From the NCBI GenBank assembly GCA_946530505.1, contig CAMNAD010000018.1:1-16005 (forward strand): a DNA stretch of 16,005 nt. Direction: 5' to 3'. The position numbers and the translations under genes are program-made. Of this stretch, positions 9,434 to 16,005 are shown piece after piece (position 1 is the stretch's first letter; each line of letters opens with the position of its first letter). Source of the DNA: an uncultured Bacteroidales bacterium. GTDB taxonomy: Bacteria; Bacteroidota; Bacteroidia; Bacteroidales; UBA932. Under the pieces are notes generated by a model. It was not told the origin of the DNA, made no database searches, and saw only the letters and a list, made by a program, of their open reading frames with translations.

Positions 9434-10411
9434 ATGAAAAGGATTCCCCTGCTGCTTTTGCTTATGTGCGGGTGCTCCTCCGAATACTGGAACGCACCTG
9501 CACCGTCTCCGGACGACGGCCCTGTCCGTCTGGAGTTTGGCGGCACCAAGGCCGGTGCCGGCGATGCCGATTTGACGGAATTCCATTATCTCACATACGA
9601 TTATGCCCTCGGCAGCTGGAGTGGGGAACTCGGCGGACGTGCAGTCAGGGAAAGTGCCGGAAGCCCGACCTTCCTGCCTTCGGATGCCACCAGGGTATAT
9701 TGGCCCGAGGGAAGGACATACTCTTTCTATGCCGCGGGATACGGCGATGATGCTTCTGTTACGGAGCAGGATGTGGAATTCGGTACATCGATGATACTCT
9801 ACAATTCGGGCACTTCGGCCGTTCTAACCATTAAGAATGTCCGCCATAATGTAGACTGGCTGGCCGCAAAACTCGTACGCCAGGGTAAAATATATGGTAT
9901 CCCCCTTAAATTCAACCATATATGTGCCAGGATCAGCAAATTGACATTCGACCTTTCTGCTTACAGGAAATGGATTGAAGAGAGGGAACTGGACATAGCG
10001 GACGTCGAACTGATGTTCTTTACCATCACGGATGCCGACCAGCAGACCTTTATCTATTCCACCGAGAACGGCAAACTTTTCCAAAGGGAATCGGCGGATT
10101 ATACCATGGCGGACGCACACTCTCTTGAAGGCGGAAGGATGCTTGGCCTTTATTCCAATGGCAGTTCTTCGGCTGTGTCTTTCTATGCTTTCCCCGGTGT
10201 TCACAGTTTGAGGGCGAGAGTACGTACCGTGGATGCTCACGGGAACCAGGTGGTGGACGACAGGGCCTTGAGCGGTACTGTTACACTGCCTATGGGAGTG
10301 GATTGTGAACTGAAGATAAAAATCGACCCGGTAGACAGGGCGCTGGGAGTATCCGTGAGCAATGCGATAGCGCCTTGGGAAAATGGAGGAGCCGGTACTG
10401 TGTCGGAATAA
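9434..10411 (+). CDS. Accessory fimbrillin, Mfa-like family (second)
   Basis: The 325-residue lipoprotein precursor has a very short signal peptide (MKRIPLLLLLMCG-C14). The first strand PVRLEFGG precedes the site T38-K39-A40, the same relative place as in the neighbouring fimbrillins. The body shares family features: ATRVYWPEGRTYSFYAAGYG (compare KYWPAVNPNYHFYAS in the preceding protein), PLKFNHICARISKLTFDLS around residue 160, and a C-terminal NAIAPWENG. It looks like a paralogue of the preceding gene in fold, with low sequence identity by eye. The gene starts 4 nt after its neighbour and ends 12 nt before the double-domain fimbrillin gene. I read it as a minor fimbrial subunit. Its exact role is unknown. 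Confidence 0.78.
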   Translation: MKRIPLLLLLMCGCSSEYWNAPAPSPDDGPVRLEFGGTKAGAGDADLTEFHYLTYDYALGSWSGELGGRAVRESAGSPTFLPSDATRVYWPEGRTYSFYAAGYGDDASVTEQDVEFGTSMILYNSGTSAVLTIKNVRHNVDWLAAKLVRQGKIYGIPLKFNHICARISKLTFDLSAYRKWIEERELDIADVELMFFTITDADQQTFIYSTENGKLFQRESADYTMADAHSLEGGRMLGLYSNGSSSAVSFYAFPGVHSLRARVRTVDAHGNQVVDDRALSGTVTLPMGVDCELKIKIDPVDRALGVSVSNAIAPWENGGAGTVSE

Positions 10412-10423
10412 AAAAAAGACGGT

Positions 10424-12085
10424 ATGAACAGATCGATTTATTTGACAGGATTGCTGCTGGCAGCTGCTTGCAGCCCGGCGGCGGAGGGACCGGACAAGGA
10501 TGCTTCTGGCGGAAGGATAGTTTTTGCAGCGATGGAAACGCGTGCGGTATCGGAAAGCACCGTATCCAGTGTAAAGGCAGGAGGATTCGAGGTGGCCGGC
10601 GTGACTCAGGGAGTGACATATTTCGTGGACAAGGCCGAGTGGTCCGAGCAGGACGGATGGTTCAGCACGGAGAAGGCGTATTACTATCCTCCCGGTGCGG
10701 TCAGTTTCTATGCCGCACATCCGGCCGGAGACAGGATACGGATAGAGAATGGTCAGGCAAGGCTGGATTATGAATCAGACTATCAGACGGACCTTGTCGC
10801 CGCGCTGCGTGAGAATGTAACGGCTTCGTCCGAAGAAGTCGGCCTGAGCTTCAGCCACATACTGTCGCAGGTGAAAGTAAGGTGGAACGGTATGGATGAA
10901 CTTGCAGAATACGAGGTGATGGAACTGGAACTGTCGGCGGCGGCTTCCGGTAGCTGGGACTTTTCTTCCGGAAGATGGTCCGGTCTGAAGCCAGGGAAAG
11001 TGACGCTCGACGTAGGGGATCCTGTGACCGTGATACCATCGGAAATGATTCTGCGAATGCGTTGGTCGTGCCTGCAGGACGGTCGCATTACGGCATCGTA
11101 CGACAAGTCGGTTACGTTTGCTCCGGCTGCCGGAAAAGTGTGCACGGTGAATTGCTCCCTCCCGAATTCCGATTCGCAGAAGATTGGCTTGAGCGTTGAA
11201 GTATCGGATTGGGGAACGGATGACAGTTCTGTGTCGCTGTCTTCCGCAGTAAGGCCGGAAAGGGTGCCGGTGCAGTTCTCTGCACCGCAGAACACAGGTC
11301 TTGACCTGTTCGCATTCCGGAAGGACGGAACACTGGATGTGCATGCAAGGCAAACGGGGGATATCCTGACAGCCAGGCTGACTAAAGGGGAGAGCCTCTG
11401 CTACTGGCTTATCGCAAATCTCCCGGACGGGAGCATGGACAGCGTTACGGACAGGGACGGACTGCTCGGATCTAAACTCTTTCTGGCAGATAATTCCGCC
11501 GGGAGCCCGCTTATGGTGGGGAAGGGAGAGCGCACATTCATAGGTAACGACAATGAAACGGTGCACGTTGACCGTGCGGTCTGCAAGGTTTTCCTTGGTA
11601 TCCTGAGGCCATCTTTCCTGTCTACTGGACTTTTAGCCGGGACCGGTGTAAGTCTGGACAGGGTTTTTCTGATGAATGCACCGTCCAGCATACCGGTGTC
11701 GCTGGAACCATCGGCTGCGGACCTCTGTAATGTCGGGAGGCCGGACGAGACGCTTCCGCCTGCATTGTCGGCACAATTGACAAGAACACCTTGCATCCCT
11801 CTCTCAGATGCGTCTGCAAAGAATCTGGGAATGGCGTTCTATTGTTGCCCTGATCCGTCGGGGAATACGCGGCTGGTGCTGGAGATGACGGTTTGCGGTA
11901 TCAAGAACTACTATCCTGTTCCGCTTCCTGCAATGCAGAGCAACCGTGAGTACAGGATTGCGGAACTTGAGTTGCTTGGCTGGGGCTCGGCCTCGCCGGA
12001 AGTACCGGTAAACCGTGGCCGCCTGAGTTGGGACCTGACTGTAATGCCCTGGGGTACGGAGGAAAAGAATTTTGTAATGAATTAA
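10424..12085 (+). CDS. Double-domain fimbrillin lipoprotein
   Basis: At 553 residues this is about twice a single fimbrillin, and it reads as two fimbrillin modules in one chain. Residues 1-16 are a signal peptide with lipobox LAAA-C16. The first module (27 to about 270) is Mfa_like_1 type: T39-R40-A41 site, AYYYPPGAVSFYAAHPAG, LSFSHILSQVKVRW, and the closing VEVSDWGT near 258-264. The second module (about 280-553) looks more like FimA/Mfa1: GLDLFAFRKDGTLDV, CYWLIANLPDG, VDRAVCKVFLGILRP, NREYRIAELELLGW and the closing LTVMPWGTEEKNF. The second module has no lipobox or cleavage site of its own. Eleven cysteines are present. It may act as an adaptor joining stalk-type and tip-type subunits; that is inference. 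It starts 12 nt after the previous gene and ends 2 nt before the next. Confidence 0.75.
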   Translation: MNRSIYLTGLLLAAACSPAAEGPDKDASGGRIVFAAMETRAVSESTVSSVKAGGFEVAGVTQGVTYFVDKAEWSEQDGWFSTEKAYYYPPGAVSFYAAHPAGDRIRIENGQARLDYESDYQTDLVAALRENVTASSEEVGLSFSHILSQVKVRWNGMDELAEYEVMELELSAAASGSWDFSSGRWSGLKPGKVTLDVGDPVTVIPSEMILRMRWSCLQDGRITASYDKSVTFAPAAGKVCTVNCSLPNSDSQKIGLSVEVSDWGTDDSSVSLSSAVRPERVPVQFSAPQNTGLDLFAFRKDGTLDVHARQTGDILTARLTKGESLCYWLIANLPDGSMDSVTDRDGLLGSKLFLADNSAGSPLMVGKGERTFIGNDNETVHVDRAVCKVFLGILRPSFLSTGLLAGTGVSLDRVFLMNAPSSIPVSLEPSAADLCNVGRPDETLPPALSAQLTRTPCIPLSDASAKNLGMAFYCCPDPSGNTRLVLEMTVCGIKNYYPVPLPAMQSNREYRIAELELLGWGSASPEVPVNRGRLSWDLTVMPWGTEEKNFVMN

Positions 12086-12087
12086 GA

Positions 12088-14655
12088 ATGAAGATGATGA
12101 AAACCAAACATTTAGCGATGCTGGCGGCAGTGGCTGCGCTTTGGGGATGTGACAGGGAGAAAGAAATGTCGTACGACAGCATTGCCAGGATATCCATCAG
12201 CGTGGACAATGTCCCGATGACCAGGAGCTCGGTCATAACGGATGAAGATGCCGTATGTGACCTGAACATATGGGTATATGCCTCCTCCGGGAAATTGAAG
12301 GAGACCCATTATCTTGACGGTTTGTCGATACGCTCCGCCGGAGACGTCGACTTTGAAACATCTGCCGGAGGACATAGTAAGTTGGTCCTGATAGCCAATG
12401 CAGGGAGGAAAGTAGATGCTCCGGAAAGCGACAGCGGGACGGCTGTCATGCCATTCGACTATCCGGGACGGCAGAATCTTATGCCTCTTGTGGGAGATGG
12501 GGCCCTGTCGCTTACCGCAAGCGGAATGAGAAGCAATGTGGTGTTGAGGCGTGCGATGAGCAGAATAGCGCTCAATTTGAATCTGTCAGAGGAACTTAAA
12601 GCGGCCGGATGCTCCCTCGGATGTGATATACGCATTCTGGAGGCCAGGTTGTGCAATGTCCCCTCTGCCTTGTATCTGAGGCCTTCCGCAGCCTGGGAAT
12701 CAGTACGCAGATACAAGGCTTCGTCCGGAGAGGCATTATCTGCCGGGGACTGCTTGTCGGAAGCAGACATAAGCACCTTGCATTCCGGTAACACGGTATA
12801 CTTGTACTCGTTGCCTAATTATACCGACGTCGCATACACCGACCGGCCAGGAACTTCCTCTGCGTATGCAACTTATATAGAGATGACCGTCGAGGCGGAT
12901 GCCCTGCCGGGGGTGAGCGGGGGCTCTGCCGTATGCAGGTTCTATGCGAATGACGGGGCCAGGATAGGACTGATGGGTGGATGCAGTTACAGCTGCAAGG
13001 TGAGCTTTTCGAATTCCGGTGCGGAACACCATTGGAGGAAGGAAGATTACCGTTTTGAAACCCCGGGGCCGTTCTATGCCGGAACCGTAAAGACCATAAG
13101 GCTTCATTCCGGGAATCACGAACCCGGGGGAATCAGTTTTTCTCTTTCCGAGACAGCCGGCGTGAGCGATGACGGCCTGTTCCGCATTGTTGGCAAATCT
13201 TTGTCCGGCGGAGTCTGCAACGGGGTGAATGTGGCTGCGATGAATGCCGGAACCGGTGTCCTTTGCGCATTCGATGCCGCCGGGAAACTTATGGGACGTA
13301 TACCGCTGAACTCTGAATTCCCTTCGTTCGCAGTGCCGGGTGTAGAGCTGGATGTGACCGGTGGGCAAAAAAGATTTACCATTGCGGGGATGGAAGATGT
13401 ATATGCTTCGCGGGTGTCGGATGAACTGTACGAAGAATTGTATTCCGTGAAGTCGGTAGCGCCGGTGGGCGATTTTGGAGAAATCCACCCGGACGACTTC
13501 ATCACTACAAGCGTGGATGACAGGGAATTATGGATAAGCAGTATCAGATGGAGCAGGGATGGGATGCCGTACAGCTGGGTGGAGACCCTGGGTAACAGAT
13601 ATCCGTTCCGTGTGACTCTGGCATGCGGGACATATTCGGATTTCAATGTGCTTGTGGTTAACGAAGTGGTAGGCCGCTTCGCATCCTCCAAAAACAACGG
13701 AGAGGTAATCAACACATCTTCCATCCCTTCTCCCAAACCGGCGGTAAGGGCGCTGGACGGCAGGTCGCTGATGGTGAGCAGGACAGGTGTCAGTATGCCT
13801 TCCGACTTTAATCCGTCTTCGTGGAGGTCTGCAGGTTGGGCAAGCTGGTACGGCGGCAATGCCCTGGAGCCCGGGAACTCTGCCGATTCGTGGATGAATG
13901 TGCTTTCGGACGGCTTGCAGTGGAATTTCGGAGAGGATGTCACCCAGAGTTTGTATGCGAAGGATATTCCGGTTTTCATAGGAAAGAAGAACCCATGGTG
14001 CGATGATTATGTGAGGACATGTGTCGGATACTATTCTTCGTCGTATTATGTGCCGGCGGGTATGGAATATGCTTTCATGCAAATTGGCTTCGATTCCAGC
14101 GGGAGTGCCAATATAGGCAACTATAATATGGAAGTCTATTCTATGCTCGTGTTCCGCGAGCACGATGGGTACACACACATAGCGGATGCTTTCTGCAAAT
14201 CGGGTGACACTCCTGCTGCATATGGGGCCCCGAGTCTCAGGCTCAGGCCCAATGGTACCGCGTCCTGGACGGAAAACGGCAGAAGATGCTACATTATCAG
14301 TTATATCGGGGACCTTTGCGACAGGTTTTCCGAGGGGATGGCCAATGCACGAGTGATAGAATCTTCAAGTGCTTTCGCACCAGTGGAGATATGGGCGGAC
14401 GAAAGTGAATCCGGTTCCGACAAAACCAGATTCGCCGCATCGGCATACGGCGGAAACGGAAGAAGCAATATCTGGCTGTATCTGTACTGTCCGTACAATT
14501 CCGACAATGTATATGCGGCCGACAGCAGCGGACACGCTCCGCAGAAGGGCCTCGTGAGAGTGCATCTGTGGAGCGTGTCGGAAAAAGCGACCTTCGATTA
14601 TGTCCCTGCAGGGGACTGGATATCGAACGGGTATTTTATTGCGCCTTGGGGCTGA
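12088..14655 (+). CDS. Large cysteine-rich fimbrial lipoprotein, candidate tip adhesin
   Basis: The 855-residue precursor is the largest and last fimbrial gene. A signal peptide ends at LWG-C21, and T45-R46-S47 follows the first strand ISISVDNVP. Residues 50-330 have FimA/DUF4906-like features: CDLNIWVYASSGKLKETHYL, KLVLIANAG, VVLRRAMSRIALNLNL, then TYIEMTVEAD near 262 and a YSCKVSFS strand. Beyond about residue 480 the sequence is rich in Ser, Gly, Tyr and Trp, and I do not recognise a family. About 18 cysteines are spread through the chain. The protein ends at FIAPWG, directly at the motif that closes other fimbrillins here, with no tail after it. Size, gene order and the missing tail suggest a terminal, ligand-binding subunit. 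ATGs at 12088, 12094 and 12097 are all possible starts. The 3' end overlaps the convergent permease gene by 20 bp. Confidence 0.75.
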   Translation: MKMMKTKHLAMLAAVAALWGCDREKEMSYDSIARISISVDNVPMTRSSVITDEDAVCDLNIWVYASSGKLKETHYLDGLSIRSAGDVDFETSAGGHSKLVLIANAGRKVDAPESDSGTAVMPFDYPGRQNLMPLVGDGALSLTASGMRSNVVLRRAMSRIALNLNLSEELKAAGCSLGCDIRILEARLCNVPSALYLRPSAAWESVRRYKASSGEALSAGDCLSEADISTLHSGNTVYLYSLPNYTDVAYTDRPGTSSAYATYIEMTVEADALPGVSGGSAVCRFYANDGARIGLMGGCSYSCKVSFSNSGAEHHWRKEDYRFETPGPFYAGTVKTIRLHSGNHEPGGISFSLSETAGVSDDGLFRIVGKSLSGGVCNGVNVAAMNAGTGVLCAFDAAGKLMGRIPLNSEFPSFAVPGVELDVTGGQKRFTIAGMEDVYASRVSDELYEELYSVKSVAPVGDFGEIHPDDFITTSVDDRELWISSIRWSRDGMPYSWVETLGNRYPFRVTLACGTYSDFNVLVVNEVVGRFASSKNNGEVINTSSIPSPKPAVRALDGRSLMVSRTGVSMPSDFNPSSWRSAGWASWYGGNALEPGNSADSWMNVLSDGLQWNFGEDVTQSLYAKDIPVFIGKKNPWCDDYVRTCVGYYSSSYYVPAGMEYAFMQIGFDSSGSANIGNYNMEVYSMLVFREHDGYTHIADAFCKSGDTPAAYGAPSLRLRPNGTASWTENGRRCYIISYIGDLCDRFSEGMANARVIESSSAFAPVEIWADESESGSDKTRFAASAYGGNGRSNIWLYLYCPYNSDNVYAADSSGHAPQKGLVRVHLWSVSEKATFDYVPAGDWISNGYFIAPWG

Positions 14656-15919
14656 TTTTCTTCTGTGGATCCCTGAAGAGTATGGCGAAGAGCACGCCAA
14701 CCACGCAGGCATATCCTGCGAAGATGTACCAGGCTTGCGCCCAGTTGGCAGGGGTGTTGAAAACGTCGCAGGCTTCGACAACCTTGCCGGCTGCAAGCGT
14801 GCCTATGGTGGCACCGAGTCCGTTGGTCATCAGCATGAACACTCCCTGGGCACTGGAACGGATGTCCGGGGTGGTGTTCTCATTGACATAGAGCGAACCG
14901 GAGATGTTGAAGAAGTCGAAGGCCACTCCATAAACGATGCAGCTGAGCACGAAGAGCAGTACACCGGGCATCGAGGGATTGCCAAGGCCGAAGAATCCGA
15001 AACGGAACACCCATGCGAACATGGCGATGAGCATTACCTTCTTGATGCCGAATTTCTTCATGCAGAAAGGAATCAGCAGGATACAGAGAGTCTCGGAAGC
15101 CTGGCTGATGGCGATGAGGGCATTGGAATTCTTGACGGCGAAGGTATCTGCAAGAGCGGGATCGGCGGCAAAGGAACCGAGGAAGGTGTTTGCATAACCG
15201 TTCGTTATCTGGAGCGAAGCGCCCAGGAGCATGCTGAAAATGAAGAAGATGGCGAACTGACCGTCTTTGAACAGGCTGAATGCCTTGAGGCCGAAGGCTT
15301 CTGCGAGGCTCTTGTTTTCTCCGCGGTTGGTTTCGCATGCGGGCATCGTGAGGGCGTATGCACAGAGCACAAGCGAGATAATACCGGAAGAAATCAGCTG
15401 GGTGTAGCTGTCCTGCATGGCGGTTCCGCCGATTTTGAGGAAGTTGGTCAGCAGCATGCTGCATATGAAACCTATGGTGCCGAAAACGCGGATAGGAGGG
15501 AAGTCCTTCACAGGGTCCATCCCTGCCTTGCCAAGGGCATTGTATGCTACGGAATTGGAGATTGCGATAGTAGGCATATAGAATGCGACGCTCAGGCTGT
15601 AGAGCACGAAGAGGGGTGCGAATTCAACGCCTGCACCGGCGCTCATACAGTAAACTCCAGCTCCGAGCATGAACAGGCCGGCAAGCCCGTGGCAGAGAGA
15701 CAGAGTCTTCTGCGCCTGAATGAAACGGTCGGCGACAATGCCCATAAGTGTGGGCATGAAAATGGAAACTATGCCCTGCATGGCGAAGAACCACTTGATC
15801 TGGGGGCCGAGACCGACGTTGCCAAGGTAACGCCCAAGAGAAGTGAGATAGGCGCCCCAGGCCGCATACTGGAGGAAATTCATCAGGATGAGCCTGACGG
15901 TAAGCTGTCTGTTTTTCAT
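14636..15919 (-). CDS. nupG: Nucleoside permease, NupG/XapB family (MFS)
   Basis: The 427-residue protein is a 12-helix major facilitator of the nucleoside:H+ symporter family and should import nucleosides across the inner membrane. It matches E. coli NupG along its whole length in blocks I can recall: FLQYAAWGAYLTSLGRYL near the N-terminus, MPTLMGIVADRF, DFPPIRVFGTIGF near 140-150, AIFFIFSMLLGASLQITN, ISQASETLCILLIPF, VYGVAFDFFNISGSLYV and SAQGVFMLMTNGLGA. The length is close to the family norm of about 420, and no key block is missing. It has no visible link to the fimbrial genes apart from a 20-bp tail-to-tail overlap. A -7 element at 15943-15950 suggests a short leader. I see no convincing intrinsic terminator downstream of it. 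Confidence 0.95.
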   Translation of the reverse strand: MKNRQLTVRLILMNFLQYAAWGAYLTSLGRYLGNVGLGPQIKWFFAMQGIVSIFMPTLMGIVADRFIQAQKTLSLCHGLAGLFMLGAGVYCMSAGAGVEFAPLFVLYSLSVAFYMPTIAISNSVAYNALGKAGMDPVKDFPPIRVFGTIGFICSMLLTNFLKIGGTAMQDSYTQLISSGIISLVLCAYALTMPACETNRGENKSLAEAFGLKAFSLFKDGQFAIFFIFSMLLGASLQITNGYANTFLGSFAADPALADTFAVKNSNALIAISQASETLCILLIPFCMKKFGIKKVMLIAMFAWVFRFGFFGLGNPSMPGVLLFVLSCIVYGVAFDFFNISGSLYVNENTTPDIRSSAQGVFMLMTNGLGATIGTLAAGKVVEACDVFNTPANWAQAWYIFAGYACVVGVLFAILFRDPQKKISPKAQ

Positions 15920-15942
15920 TATTCTGTGGTTTGTTGAACAGA

Positions 15943-15950
15943 CAAATTTA
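15943..15950 (-). promoter_or_regulatory. Putative -7 element of the nucleoside permease gene
   Basis: On the minus strand this is TAAATTTG, a perfect TAnnTTTG, 23 nt before the ATG at 15919, so the leader would be under 20 nt. No TTTG is found at the -33 distance, so the promoter may be weak or activator-dependent. The element overlaps the -33 region of the divergent right-edge promoter. Confidence 0.4.
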
Positions 15951-15979
15951 GCGTTTTTCTGCTAATTTGCTTATCTTTG
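15947..15979 (+). promoter_or_regulatory. Putative promoter of the right-edge gene
   Basis: TTTA (15947-15950, 3 of 4 match to the -33 box) and a perfect -7 element TATCTTTG (15972-15979) are 21 nt apart. The predicted start lies at or next to the ATG at 15984, so the transcript would have almost no leader. Confidence 0.45.
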
Positions 15980-15983
15980 GACG

Positions 15984-16005
15984 ATGAAATTTGAAAAGAT
16001 ACATT
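15984..16005 (+). CDS. Start of a gene cut by the right window edge
   Basis: An ATG 4 nt after a perfect -7 element opens a frame beginning MKFEKIH that runs to the window edge. Seven codons are too few to identify the product. The position, divergent from the permease gene and directly behind a promoter, is the reason to call it. Confidence 0.4.

Noticed and set aside
14602..14616. Palindrome GTCCC-TGCAG-GGGAC as a terminator for nupG or the fimbrial operon
   Set aside because: The stem is only 5 bp with no adjacent T tract on either strand, and it lies inside the coding sequence.
14600..15937. Rightward open frame of 445 codons opposite nupG
   Set aside because: The product is extremely rich in His, Glu and Cys with no hydrophobic core pattern, while the minus strand encodes an end-to-end NupG homologue.

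Overview
The window looks like a chromosomal segment of a Bacteroidales bacterium, probably gut-associated. The reasons are a long SecA (1092 aa) with a C-terminal SEC-C zinc motif, promoter-like TTTG / TAnnTTTG elements instead of -35/-10 boxes, no Shine-Dalgarno sequences, and a type V (FimA/Mfa1-like) fimbrial operon built from lipoprotein precursors. The balanced, slightly GC-rich base composition would suit an Alistipes- or Cryptobacteroides-like genome, but the genus cannot be fixed from sequence alone.

Left part (1-4456). A tRNA-Gly(CCC), cut by the left edge, reads leftward. secA reads rightward from a divergent promoter that overlaps the tRNA promoter. A bactofilin gene follows secA by 21 nt, and the pair ends at a strong intrinsic terminator. 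That terminator lies inside the 3' coding end of a convergent gene for a small zinc-ribbon protein. The 216-bp region between the zinc-ribbon gene and ssb carries divergent promoter candidates and two short inverted repeats.

Central part (4457-14655). Eight tightly packed rightward genes look like one operon. The order is a short single-stranded-DNA-binding protein (ssb), an OmpA-like lipoprotein with C-terminal helical repeats, a major FimA-type fimbrillin, a FimB/Mfa2-type anchor, two Mfa-like accessory fimbrillins, a double-domain fimbrillin, and an 855-residue cysteine-rich lipoprotein that is a candidate tip adhesin. Junctions are 4-nt ATGA overlaps or gaps of 2-12 nt, and ssb overlaps the OmpA-like gene by 23 nt. 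The five fimbrillin-type precursors each carry a lipobox and, 18-35 residues further on, a T-[K/R]-[A/S] site. That is where trypsin-like cleavage would remove the first strand and start donor-strand assembly of a type V pilus. The likely division of labour is: FimA-like stalk, FimB-like outer-membrane anchor, three accessory subunits, and the large last protein at the tip. The OmpA-like lipoprotein may support assembly or anchoring at the envelope.

Right part (14636-16005). A convergent nucleoside permease gene (nupG type) overlaps the end of the fimbrial operon by 20 bp. A divergent gene just starts at the right edge, with a promoter that leaves almost no leader. There is no CRISPR array, insertion sequence, phage gene or invertible promoter visible, and no gene-free stretch longer than 300 bases.
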